A stretch of DNA of 64,000 nucleotides, taken from NCBI GenBank assembly GCA_964520585.1, contig CAZFOO010000003.1, positions 21,355 to 85,354 of the forward strand, given 5' to 3'. How positions within the stretch are numbered: position 1 is the first letter of the stretch; each line of letters begins with the position of its first letter. Below the pieces are notes generated by a model. That model saw only the letters and a program-made list of their open reading frames with translations. It was not told the DNA's origin and did not search any database. The stretch comes from PXAP01 sp964520585. GTDB lineage: Bacteria; Bacteroidota; Bacteroidia; Bacteroidales; PUMT01. This document shows positions 46,201 to 55,000 of this stretch, one piece after another. A program made the position numbers and the translations under genes.

Positions 46201-46546
46201 GATAGGGGTCATTTTCCATTAAATCACGGAAAAGCGACAGATCAACCGTTTGTGCATCGTTGGCTCCCAGGTTCACCACGATGGGCACAAATGCAGGGTT
46301 GGCAGGTATGGAAATGGTAACCTGGGCAGGAATGTTCATGCTGGCAAGCCTTATATATATCGGAACACCCCCCGTGCCATGACCCTGGGTGATCTTTGGT
46401 GCGGCAAACCAGAATTCCGTATCTGTCTGCGCCAACCCTTCTCTGCCTGTTATCAGCAAGGCCAGAAACAACAGAATCCGGACTCCTTTTCCGGCTTTAG
46501 CTCCTGCTATGGAGGTCAATATTTTATCCGTTGTTTTCATTATCAT
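40226..46546 (-). CDS. giant PKD-repeat surface protein with T9SS type B C-terminal domain
   Basis: A 2106-aa exported protein. Signal peptide about residues 1-39 (LLFLALLITGREGLAQ). Residues 40-480 resemble the IgGFc-binding N-terminal domain (TDTEFWFAAPKITQG, repeated beta units). An Ig-like part follows, then 17 PKD-type repeats of about 85 aa with the core YxWDFGDG, GC near the start and GC/C near the end of each. Residues 2010-2106 are the gliding-motility C-terminal domain (FFPSAFRPN, YRLRIYNRWGEFLFES, WDGYYQ, QDVYVWKA). Likely surface-anchored or released adhesin. The start overlaps the stop of the upstream PKD gene by 4 nt. Confidence 0.88.
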   Translation of the reverse strand: MIMKTTDKILTSIAGAKAGKGVRILLFLALLITGREGLAQTDTEFWFAAPKITQGHGTGGVPIYIRLASMNIPAQVTISIPANPAFVPIVVNLGANDAQTVDLSLFRDLMENDPYLGTLPLDRGIRVQSDNMITAYYEVGTHLNPDIFALKGRNALGTEFFVPFQNYFRNGNYSPQPYSSILIVATEDNTEVTITPTKPAHPGRPAGVPFTVVLNRGQTYAVGPDNMIAGVHPRAGQLPENRLAGTRIVSNKPVAVTTADDSVDAHPHANCKDLIGDQIVPVSIIGTEYIAMQGRLNAGMRESFYVTATQNTTQVEIDGIYVITLNIGEVYRHEFTMDRHHIKTSEPAYVYHVAGFGCEMGGGILPPVNVCTGSTQVSFTRSKGESFFMNILVRAGAEDGFILNGDAALIQDVDFNAVPGTTDWLAAEFEFDQAVIPVGVASMIQNTKDVFHLGIINGGPTSGTMYGYFSDFNELEVRANVEGTNSNVLRTCYGVPVQLFASGGTSYNWEPHSYLDDPLSPTPIANPLSSTLYKVTVSGACNMTDSATISVQVSTPVEAKFTFDEAAVCAPEEVTLYNQSTGGTNFRWYVDNVIVDMTSTPDDITYLFENNTDAPVEHTIELVVRNVDGYSDQLQRKITVYPSIVSDFSVDLDAGCDPVEVKFTNLSSGNTDQWYWDFGDGASSPDEHPSHLFLNRTGTGSITYPVTLTAVSPFGCRDTSEMNITVDPYIEAGFTFDQPSGCAPLELVIKDQSIGATSYLWDFGDGNTSTTSSGEFVHIFENSGTASVTRTIRLTVTNDKGCQDIIEREVTIHPEVNAGFTADPIDGCSPHNVTFTNLSAGATSYVWYFGDGSGSDEAAPQHTYPVNYSGHDVIYDVMLIAISDQGCSDTARVEVAVHPLIEASFSIDNIEGCHPLSVTINSSSTGADHYLWDFGDGSGTSTTSQAAFTHTFHNTGSSDRIFELKLVVENDQGCRDSLTREILVYPQLTANFQPGVSGGCEPLIIDFMELSKNAAKWEWDFGDGAGSDEPNPTHTFINTGTSDLIRQVQLTTTSANGHCTTTNSWDIRVHGRVEANFTTGSNTGCNPFDVELINQSYGGSDYFWDFGDDESLSTSSEDPVNHIFSNSSFSAAEDYNVTLIAENYAGCTSELTKQVTVLPDIIAEFTPSQTGGCHPLTISFANDTEGGQLYRWDFGDGSSSSEYEPAHTFTNTGTTDSIYRVMLVSTAPNNVCQDSFYVDITVHPYVKADFNLDGNTGCNPFDVEIENTSVNASVYYWDFNDGSDSITYSTGSFVRRFSNPSFDTSATYTINMRAENYAGCISETSRTLEVKPSISAEFEPNTREGCHPLEVEFSNTSKGVKYYSWDFGNGNYSSEAEPVHTFSNTGTADSVYRVRLVTIADNNTCTDTFYVDIRVHPYVNAGFNFPESSGCTPFEIEFSNSSIGAEKYIWDFGDGKDTITWNNDSFTHIFTNPGYDDQASYPVNLTAINYAGCEDRIEKNINVHNDIDALFTATVTDGCHPLEVDFENLTKGGSRHEWDFGDGVTSTDHSPRYTFMNTESVTITRVVTLRSFSEDQCISEYSMDITVYPNPRASFETDNTTTCPPFDFPVSNTSIDADHYTWIFGDGEDYHTTSKDLFYHRYDNQEEATKTYTLQLIAETQYGCSDSTSQPVRVYPRVNADFSSATEGCSPLAVNFQNNTTGAVSYHWDFGDGLGIGIKDPHHVYFNNSFNDTSYFVRLAGISEYGCTDTAGYEIAIYPQPEAEFTVNPVFQEYPSLSVDIDNVSKDGIWEYKWDFDDGNFSDKRYPGSYEFGDWGEYNIGLRVWNDNCSDSVSHRIYIKPPVPVAAFDTLVPGCVPHTVRFINNSIYGHSYYWDFDDGNTSEDPEPVHTFQEHGVYNVKLIVYGEGGEDFTYREIEVYRKPVVDFKVAPDTVLLPDEEIRLYNMSEYGETYEWNFGDGNYSAEKNPEHLYTELGVYDISLAVWTEHNCTERMFIERAVTVTGSGEIFFPSAFRPNPSGPSGGWYDPADPTSNNIFRPFWDGVTKYRLRIYNRWGEFLFESTDIMQGWDGYYQERLAKQDVYVWKAWVTFTNGSSKVMAGDVTLIR

Positions 46547-49500
46547 CTTAACAGCGTAACATCTCCCGCTTTAATGAATTCTTCCCCGTTAATATAATTT
46601 CCCCATGCCTTCCATACATACACATCCTGCTTGGATATTTTGCCCTGGTAATATCCGTCCCAGCCAATTTCAATATCCTCGCTGACGAACAGCAGCTCCC
46701 CCCACCGGTTATATATCTCCAGCCGGTATTCTTCTATTCCGGCATGGAGCGGATAAAACACCGTGTTGGGGTTGAGGGCGTTCCTGTTGTAGCTTCCGCC
46801 TGACGGGCCATAAATATCCGGCCGGAATGCATTTGGAAATGCGATTATTCCTTCCCCTGTCACCGTTACCGCGTTATGTTTGGTCATTTCACCGTAACAG
46901 CCATCATCAGTCCACACACTCAGCCTGATATCATAGTCGCCGGTTTCAGTATACTGGTGAATGGGGCTTTCCAGACCGGACTGTATGCCATCGCCGAAAT
47001 CCCATAAATAGCTGCTGCCGAATTTTGATTCATTAAACAGCTGTACCTTTTGCCCCGGAAGCATCACCAGCTCGGGAGACACCATGAAACTCACCTCAGG
47101 CAGCCTGTAAACTTCAACTTCCCTGTAGGCGAATTCCGCTCCTCCAGCCCCGGTAACGGTAAGTTTGACACTGTAAAGTCCCGGCTCCTCAAAAATATGG
47201 TAGGGTTCAGGATCGGCCGACGTATTTCCGTCCCCGAATTCCCAAAAATAGCTGCTCCCGTACACCGAGTTATTTCTAAACTGAACACCGTGGGGCGCAC
47301 ATCCGGGTCCAGGATGTTCAAATTCTGCAACCGGCGGTGGCGGCAGGATCCTGATCCGGCGTGAAATAGAATGAGAACAATTGGTGCTTGAAACGTAAAG
47401 ACCTATTTCATATTCACCCCAATCTCCATATTCATGAGCACCCGGATCCTTTTCCACGCTGGTTGTGCCGTCATCAAAATTCCACTCAAAATCCCAGTTG
47501 CCGGGATTGGTCATATTTTCAATTTCTATTGTTGCCGAAGGCCATGTCTGGTGAGTTGGCAGGGCAGTGAACCTGCTTACCGGCTGCGGATATACATCTA
47601 TGTGGTAGCCCATACTGTCCCTGCATCCGTATTCTGAAATTCCTGTCTGCTGCACATAGAAGCTGGTATCATTTACCGAATTATTTAAATACTGGTGAAC
47701 AGGGTCTTTTACTCTGGAAAAGCTGCCATCTCCAAGATGCCATTCGTGGGTTACAGCTCTTACCGACTCATCGGTAAATCTTGCCGTCAGGGGACTGCAA
47801 CCTTCGGTGACGGAGCTGAAACCGGTTATCACACCCGGATAGACAAATATTTTCTGCTGCGCCGAATCTACACATCCGTAATCTGTTTTGGCAATTAATT
47901 TAAGATCATATCCTGCAATGTCGTCTCCGGAATTATTATAAGTATGGGTGAGAAGGCCCCTGTCTCCTGTCGTGGTACTGCTCCCGTCGCCGAATAGCCA
48001 TGTGTAGTTTTCTGCTCCCAGGGTTAAGTTATCTATCAACAGGTCAAATGGGGGACAATCCACCGATTTTTCTATATCGATCACCGGCACCGGAAGTGGA
48101 TATACTGAAATGGTAAAGGTGGTATCGGCAGTACAGAAACTTTGCGATGTGGCGGTAAGGGTAACTTCCTGTTCAATCCGGTTGCCTGAAAAGTTGGTGA
48201 AAATGTGGGATGGATTTTCCTTATCGGTGAATGCACCATCACCAAAATCCCATCTGTAGGTATATCCTCCCTGGGAAATATTGTCGAAATCTACCGGCAG
48301 CGGATTGCAGCCCTCATTGACGGAGGGGGTGACCGCGGCCCTCACATCAGCATGAAGACTGACCGTTCTTTGTATCTGATGAGTGCATCCTGCATAATTC
48401 TCAGCTTCCAGGGTTACCGGGAAATCGGCCTTACTGGTGTAGCTGGCATTGGCAAATCTGCGTCCAAAACCGTTCATGTTATAGGTAATCGTATCCGTTC
48501 CGTCACCGAAATTCCACCTGTATATTTCTCCTCCGGTGGAGGAGTTGTTGAAAGTAAATTCAGCCGGAGTGCATTGTATACCTTCCGGGAAACTGAAATC
48601 CGCCTTCACCATGGGATGGACCCTGATGTCCATGTAGAAGGAGTCGCTGCATACATTATTTGCAGCAGTTACCCGCAGCATGACCCTGAAAATGCTGTCG
48701 GTACTGCCGGTGTTGGTATAGGTATGCGATGGGGAGCTTTCCGCCGAAGAGCTCCCGTCACCAAAGTCCCATTCATAATGATAAGCCCCGCTGCTTACAT
48801 CTGTAAAATCAACTGTCAGCGGCTGACATCCCTGGAGGTCGCTGACCTGGAAATCTGCATTTATATCCGGATATACCTTTACAGTTTTTACCATCTCGCT
48901 TTCACATCCCTCATTGCTTATTGCCTTCATGGTTACCGGATATTCCGATATGTCTGAGAAACCACTGTTTGTGAACTTGTACGGGAAGGGATTATTATTG
49001 AAAGTGACGCTGTCGTTTCCGTCGCCAAAATCCCAATGGTACTCTGCACCATTTACCGATGAGTTTTCCAGAACAGCTTCAAAAGGGGTGCATCCAATAT
49101 TTTCCGGCAGATCAAAGTCCGCCATTAAATAAGGATGTACGGTGATGTCAATACTGAATGAATCGCTGCAAACATTGTTTTCTGCCGTCGTGACCAGTGT
49201 CACGGTGTATATGCTGTCAGTAGTACCTGTATTGGTGAAGGTATGAGTTGGGCCGGCCTGTGCTGATGTTTTGCCGTTGCCGAAATCCCAGTGATAGTAA
49301 TGTTCTCCCTGGCTCATATTGCTGAAATCAACGGTAAGCGGATGGCAGCCCAGGTTTACAGATGCAGAGAATTCAGCTTTTATAGATGGATAAACGCTGA
49401 CCGGCAGGACTGACTGATCTGTGCAACCGGCATAGTTAACTGCTGTCATGGTAACATCATACTCCAGTATATCAGAAAAGCTTATATTATCAAATGTGTG

Positions 49501-51792
49501 GGAGACCGGAAATGCATCTGCTGAATTTACTATGGTTCCATCGCCGAAATCCCATATATAACTTTCCGCACCCGATGATGAATTATTGAATTCCACTTCA
49601 AAAGGGTTGCAGCCGGTGGCCATGTTAAAGGAAAAATCTGCATTAACCCGGCCATGGACCGTGATATCTTTCTGGCTCACTTCAATACATTCTCCGCCTG
49701 CAGAAAAGCTGGTAAGCTGCACGGTGTAAACAGTATCGTTCCCGGCTGGATTAAAAAATGTATGTTGCGGATCTTCCAGCGATGATGTTGCCCCGTCGCC
49801 GAAGTCCCACAAATAATAGTCCGCATTATCTGAGGTATTTGAAAAATCTACCGTGAGAGGCTCGCATCCTTCATCTGTGCTTGTAGTGAATGCAGAAGTG
49901 AGTACCGGGTAAACGGTAATAATCTTTTCAAAATAATTGTCGCATCCCCTGCTATTTGTAACCGTCAGTCTTATTGTACGGAAGAGCGGGTTATTGCCGG
50001 TATTGTTGTAAGTATGAGTGATGCTGCCTCCTTCCTGATTATATACCGTGCCATCGCCCATATCCCAATGGTAGGTTTCTGCTCCGGTGGAGTTATCGTC
50101 GACAGTTACCTGGAATGGATGACATCCCTCTGCCTGAGCCATTGTGAATCCGGCTTCGATGTGGGGGTAGACGGTAATATCCTGATAACCGGTCGTATCA
50201 CGGCACAATTCTGAGGATATGGCTATCAGTCTTGCCTGATGAACCTGGTCCGTCGAACCGGTATTCTTTGCGTAGGTATGCACAGGATGTTCTTCCGTTG
50301 ATGTACCGCCGTCACCGAATTCCCATAAATAGTCTGCGGCACCCGAAGAACTATTGGTGAAACCAATGGTAAGCTGTGAACAGCCTTCATCGTTATTTGC
50401 AGTAAACCCTGCATTTACCTCCGGATAAACGGTTACCTCCTTTTCAATTACATGATCACAACCATAGCTGTTTTCGGCAGTGAGCCTTATGGTGTAGATT
50501 TGTATAGTGCCGGAAGTATTTTCAAATGTACGGGTAAAGTTGGCATCATCTGTCGACGAATCCGGACTACCATCGCCGAACTCCCAAAGATGATTGTCCG
50601 CACCGGTGGAATTGTTGCTTATGGTTACCGTAAGAGGATGACATCCTTCAGCCACGTCAATCGAAAAATCAGCCTCAACATGGGGATGCACCGTTATGGG
50701 AGTGTATGCGGAGGTATCCCTGCACATATCGTCCGATATCGCTATTAATCTTGCCTGGTAGGTTTCATTGCTGTTACCCGTATTTTTATCATATACGTGC
50801 ACCGGGTCTGTTTCCAGGGAAGTGCCGTTATCACCAAATTCCCAGAGGTATTCTGATGCTCCCGACGAATTGTTCTGAAACAGTACACTTAGCTGAGAAC
50901 AGCCTGTTTGGGGGACAGCAGCAAAATCTGCGCTCACCCGGGGAAAAACAACAATAGTCTTCTGTATCTCATCGAAACAACTCTCGTCATTTTCAACCCT
51001 CAGATTTATTGTATAGGATTGTGTAATTCCCGTATTGTTAATAAATGTGTGAGAAAATGTGCCGCCATGATGATTATAAATAGTGCCATCATCCATATTC
51101 CAGATGTAGGTGTCAGCTCCGGCAGAAAGGTCTGTAAAGGTGACCTCAAGTTCATGACATCCGGTAACGGTATCGGCAGTGAATAGTGCTTCTATATGGG
51201 GGTTCACAGTAATGTCAAGCCGGGCAGTGTCCCTGCACATGTCAGGTGATGTTGCAACCAGACTTACCTCATAGGTCAGTTTATCAGGATCAAAAAAATT
51301 ATGAAAGGTGTGCGAAGGATCCGATACCCAGTTGGAGCCTCCGTCACCAAAGTTCCATTCCCAGGTTCCGGAAAATCCCGTTGAATTATTGGTAAAATCA
51401 ACATCCAGGGGATGACACCCGCTGGTCTGATTGGCACTGAAGGCAGCATGGACTTCAGGATAGACTGTGATCCCCCTTAAATACTCATCCGAATCCCCCA
51501 ACCCGTTATCGACAATCAGCCTGATCTCGTATACTTCCGGCATGGTGCTGCTATTCACGAAAAGCCAGGTGAAATCTTCGGGAGTGGCTGTCTGCTGCTG
51601 CTGAACGTTATCAACGTACCATGTATACAAATTTCCCCCTGACGAGCTGTTTTCAAAAGTCACCGTTTCAGGTGCACATACTTCCATGGGTCCGAGGAAC
51701 AAAGCATAAGGTATGGCCCGGGCCATTGCTGTACAAGGTAATAGCAGGAATAACACGCTGTACAGCATGGCCAAATACAGGTATTGTTTCAT
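46543..51792 (-). CDS. giant PKD-repeat surface protein with T9SS type B C-terminal domain (paralogue)
   Basis: A 1749-aa protein from MKQYLYLAMLYSVLFLLLPC (open to an ATG at 51837). Signal peptide about residues 1-25, then 19 PKD-type repeats and a type B C-terminal domain (IAFPNAFRPD, YRLEIYNRWGELLFVS, WDGYYQGKISKQDVYVWKA). It lacks the IgGFc-like part of its neighbour. The last 14 repeats and the tail align one-to-one in order with those of the 40226 gene, so the two arose by tandem duplication. Repeats alternate between a longer and a shorter type. It is first of the two-gene unit. Confidence 0.88.
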   Translation of the reverse strand: MKQYLYLAMLYSVLFLLLPCTAMARAIPYALFLGPMEVCAPETVTFENSSSGGNLYTWYVDNVQQQQTATPEDFTWLFVNSSTMPEVYEIRLIVDNGLGDSDEYLRGITVYPEVHAAFSANQTSGCHPLDVDFTNNSTGFSGTWEWNFGDGGSNWVSDPSHTFHNFFDPDKLTYEVSLVATSPDMCRDTARLDITVNPHIEALFTADTVTGCHELEVTFTDLSAGADTYIWNMDDGTIYNHHGGTFSHTFINNTGITQSYTINLRVENDESCFDEIQKTIVVFPRVSADFAAVPQTGCSQLSVLFQNNSSGASEYLWEFGDNGTSLETDPVHVYDKNTGNSNETYQARLIAISDDMCRDTSAYTPITVHPHVEADFSIDVAEGCHPLTVTISNNSTGADNHLWEFGDGSPDSSTDDANFTRTFENTSGTIQIYTIRLTAENSYGCDHVIEKEVTVYPEVNAGFTANNDEGCSQLTIGFTNSSSGAADYLWEFGDGGTSTEEHPVHTYAKNTGSTDQVHQARLIAISSELCRDTTGYQDITVYPHIEAGFTMAQAEGCHPFQVTVDDNSTGAETYHWDMGDGTVYNQEGGSITHTYNNTGNNPLFRTIRLTVTNSRGCDNYFEKIITVYPVLTSAFTTSTDEGCEPLTVDFSNTSDNADYYLWDFGDGATSSLEDPQHTFFNPAGNDTVYTVQLTSFSAGGECIEVSQKDITVHGRVNADFSFNMATGCNPFEVEFNNSSSGAESYIWDFGDGTIVNSADAFPVSHTFDNISFSDILEYDVTMTAVNYAGCTDQSVLPVSVYPSIKAEFSASVNLGCHPLTVDFSNMSQGEHYYHWDFGNGKTSAQAGPTHTFTNTGTTDSIYTVTLVTTAENNVCSDSFSIDITVHPYLMADFDLPENIGCTPFEAVLENSSVNGAEYHWDFGDGNDSVTFNNNPFPYKFTNSGFSDISEYPVTMKAISNEGCESEMVKTVKVYPDINADFQVSDLQGCQPLTVDFTDVSSGAYHYEWDFGDGSSSAESSPSHTYTNTGSTDSIFRVMLRVTAANNVCSDSFYMDIRVHPMVKADFSFPEGIQCTPAEFTFNNSSTGGEIYRWNFGDGTDTITYNMNGFGRRFANASYTSKADFPVTLEAENYAGCTHQIQRTVSLHADVRAAVTPSVNEGCNPLPVDFDNISQGGYTYRWDFGDGAFTDKENPSHIFTNFSGNRIEQEVTLTATSQSFCTADTTFTISVYPLPVPVIDIEKSVDCPPFDLLIDNLTLGAENYTWLFGDGSSTTTGDRGLLTHTYNNSGDDIAGYDLKLIAKTDYGCVDSAQQKIFVYPGVITGFSSVTEGCSPLTARFTDESVRAVTHEWHLGDGSFSRVKDPVHQYLNNSVNDTSFYVQQTGISEYGCRDSMGYHIDVYPQPVSRFTALPTHQTWPSATIEIENMTNPGNWDFEWNFDDGTTSVEKDPGAHEYGDWGEYEIGLYVSSTNCSHSISRRIRILPPPPVAEFEHPGPGCAPHGVQFRNNSVYGSSYFWEFGDGNTSADPEPYHIFEEPGLYSVKLTVTGAGGAEFAYREVEVYRLPEVSFMVSPELVMLPGQKVQLFNESKFGSSYLWDFGDGIQSGLESPIHQYTETGDYDIRLSVWTDDGCYGEMTKHNAVTVTGEGIIAFPNAFRPDIYGPSGGSYNRNALNPNTVFYPLHAGIEEYRLEIYNRWGELLFVSEDIEIGWDGYYQGKISKQDVYVWKAWGNYINGEEFIKAGDVTLLR

Positions 51793-52056
51793 GCAAAACG
51801 TTAACCGGAATTTTGATACTGACTTATAGGAACCCAATTTCTCCTGATGAAAATTATTTCATGGTTTATGGAGGTTTACGAAACTCATCATTGAAATGTT
51901 ATAAAACCACATGCTTTTCGAGGCTTTTCATCAATAATTACCTGCATAATGTAACATGGACAGGGCATAGGCGTATAAATCATTAAACTGCTTATCAACC
52001 ATCATAAATGGCAGTCCCTGATACATCCGACAGTCTCTCGATATAAATGAATAGCA

Positions 52057-55000
52057 ATGCGGACCTTCACTTTCAGTGCATTATTTTTAGTTATTATTTC
52101 CGTCTATCTCAAAGCACAGGATGAAGAGATCCTTTTTTATGAAGGGTTCGAATCAGGTGGCAGGCCCTCAGGATGGACCGAAGAGATAGTTCAGGAAACT
52201 GCGGAATATTGGAGATACCGTAATGGAGGCCATAATCCCAACGATCCGAACAACACCACTCCTCCCGGCGATATAGACAATGGAAGGAATCCCGACAGGG
52301 CATACAGCGGATCCTACAATGCCTATTTTCAAAAAGAGAGTACCAACTATGAAACTACAAAACTGGTTACTGTTCCCATAGATCTGGAATATGCCATAAA
52401 ACCTGAACTCCGGTTCTGGCACGCACAGGTACCGTGGACCTGGGGAGGACAGGAAAATTATGATATTCTGAGGGTTTATTACCGGACAAGCGAAGAGTCG
52501 CCGTGGGTGCTGCTTAATGAATATCTTGATCCTGTCGGGGACTGGACTCAGCAAGTGATACCGTTACCCGATCATTCTGAAACATATTATCTGGCATTTG
52601 AAGCAACTACCAGGTGGGGGCATGGAGTGGTAGTTGATGAGATAGAGATTGTTGAAACCGGCATCGTTCAAAGATATGTTCGCTCTCTTGATATATCGTC
52701 GGCCAGCGATGATTTTGTGGTTGCCGGCACAGAGAATAATGAATTGCTGAAAATGCACCTTAAGGTTTTTGGCAATACCGGTGATCTGACATTGAATTCT
52801 TTAAGCTTATCTTCGGTTAATACTTCAGATGATGACATTGCTGCCGGCGGGGTTAAGCTTTACCGGACCAGTTCAGCAACATTTTCTGTTGGTGAGCCAA
52901 TAGGCGAAGCTACCGGGTTTTCCGGAGGTACCGCCGTTTTTGAAAATATCGGCTGCATTCTTCCCACCGGTGATACTTATTTATGGGTAAGTTATGATCT
53001 GGCTGCAGATGCCTCACCAGGAAATGTCATTGACGGCATGTTTGAGACCGGGTCAATATCAATAGGCGATACTCTTTTGCCTGAATCTGTTGCTTCTCCT
53101 TCCGGCTCCAGGACAATTCTCGAGACTGTTTATTATGATAATTTTGATGAGGAGAGGGGATGGTCACTTAAAGATGAATTTGAAATAGCAGTGCCTCAAG
53201 GTGGAGGTGAAAACCCAGGCAACCCCAATCCTGCTTTTCCTTATAGCGGGTCAAGGGTGCTGGGGACCGACCTTAGCGGGCAGGGAGATAATCCCTATAA
53301 GTATGAACCGGGTCTTAACGACACCTCGATGCACTATCACGCAGTGTCTCCTTTGCTTGACCTGTTCTTTTATAAAGATCTTACCTTGCATTTCCGGCAG
53401 TGGCTTAACATTGAGACATGGGACGGCGCCTATATTGAAGTAAGCAGTGATGGTGGAAACACCTGGCAGCAGTTATGGAGAAACAGCAATTTTGTACTTG
53501 ACAACAGCTGGATACAGAAAAGTTATGATATTTCGGGTATGGCGGACCGCCAGGCAGGGGTATTTATAAGATTCGGGCTTGGGGATACTGATAATTTTAA
53601 TAACTATTCAGGCTGGAACATTGATAATTTTGTTATTTCCGGTGAATATATTACCCGTGATATGGCGGTTACTGCCTGGCTGGGGCCGTTTGAGGATTGT
53701 GGAATGAGCAGTCAGGAAGCTGTGACAGTCCGGGTTGATAACCTTGCTGCCATACCGGCTGAAGAACCGATACCGGTTGCATATTCAATTGATGGAGGTG
53801 TGACATGGATTGAAGAGGTTATTACAAGTTCCATCCCTGTAGGCGGCGGCATTGATTATGTTTTCAGCACTACGGCAGATTTTTCGGAGTCCGGGCTTTT
53901 TCAGGTGATGGCAAAGACAATGTATGCCGGCGATCAGGAGCCGGATAATGATCTGACCACAGATGAGATTCTTTCGGTACCTGTTTATATGCTGCCTTTT
54001 GAGGAAGGATTCGAAGGAGAGCCGGCCATGTTCTGGAGGGAAGGAGGAACAAATTCTTCCTGGTCGCATGGAGAACCTGCCGGATCGGTAATTGACAATG
54101 CCATTGAAGGGAGGAGTGCCTGGGCTACCAACCTTACCGGGGAGTATAATCCGGAAGAGAGTTCGTGGGTCGAAGGTCCCTGTTTCGACCTGAGCGGCAA
54201 CCTGAATCCGGTGTTTGATATGAGTGCATGGTGGCATACCTCCGATCCCGCTGATCATGCGGCAGTGATGGTTTCCATCGATGGCAGGAATAGCTGGCAG
54301 CTCCTCGGAACGGAAGGTGACGGTGATGAATACTCCTGGAACTGGTATAATTCGCCACAGGGGTGGTCGGGCGAAAGCAACGGCTGGAAGACTGTCCGCA
54401 GCCATATGCATGTACTTGCCGGAGAGGATGATGTCTGCTTCAGGGTCGTGTTTAACTCGGCCGCCGGAGAAAAGGTTCACGAAGGTTTTGCTTTTGATGA
54501 GATAAAGATATACAACGTACCTCCTGATGTTGGTGTTACCGCCATCCATCACCTGGAAGACGGTTGTGCATACACCCTGCCTGTTGAAATAGAGATTGTA
54601 GTGATGAATCACGGACTGGAAAGTTTGGTAGCAGGGACCGGGATCCCGGTGGGCTTTGATATAAATGGTGAAAACAAGTTCGTTGAAACGTTCTTTCTGC
54701 AGGAAGACCTTGAAGCAGGAGCTACCGTTAACTATACGTTTGAGAGCCCTGTCGATCTGTCCGAAGAAGGCGGGTTTGAACTGGCAGCTTACACCATGCT
54801 GGAAGAGGATGTAGATTTTTACAATGAGGGTACCACCAACGACACCACTATACTTGATTTGATACTTACTCCCATTCCGGTTGTTGATCTGGGAAAGGAT
54901 ATATATACCGTATTGCCAGATACAGTGGTACTTGACGCATATGCAGGTATAGACGGTTATGATTTCCTCTGGCACGATGGCAGTACCGGCGCGGAGTTCG

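Noticed and set aside
48205..48957. 250-aa open frame antisense to the PKD gene
   Set aside because: It mirrors repetitive PKD sequence and shows no recognisable domain.
53785..54975. 396-aa open frame antisense to the 1836-aa surface protein gene
   Set aside because: It is a shadow of a long GC-biased coding region; the sense frame has a signal peptide, clear domains and a sorting tail, whereas the antisense product has none.
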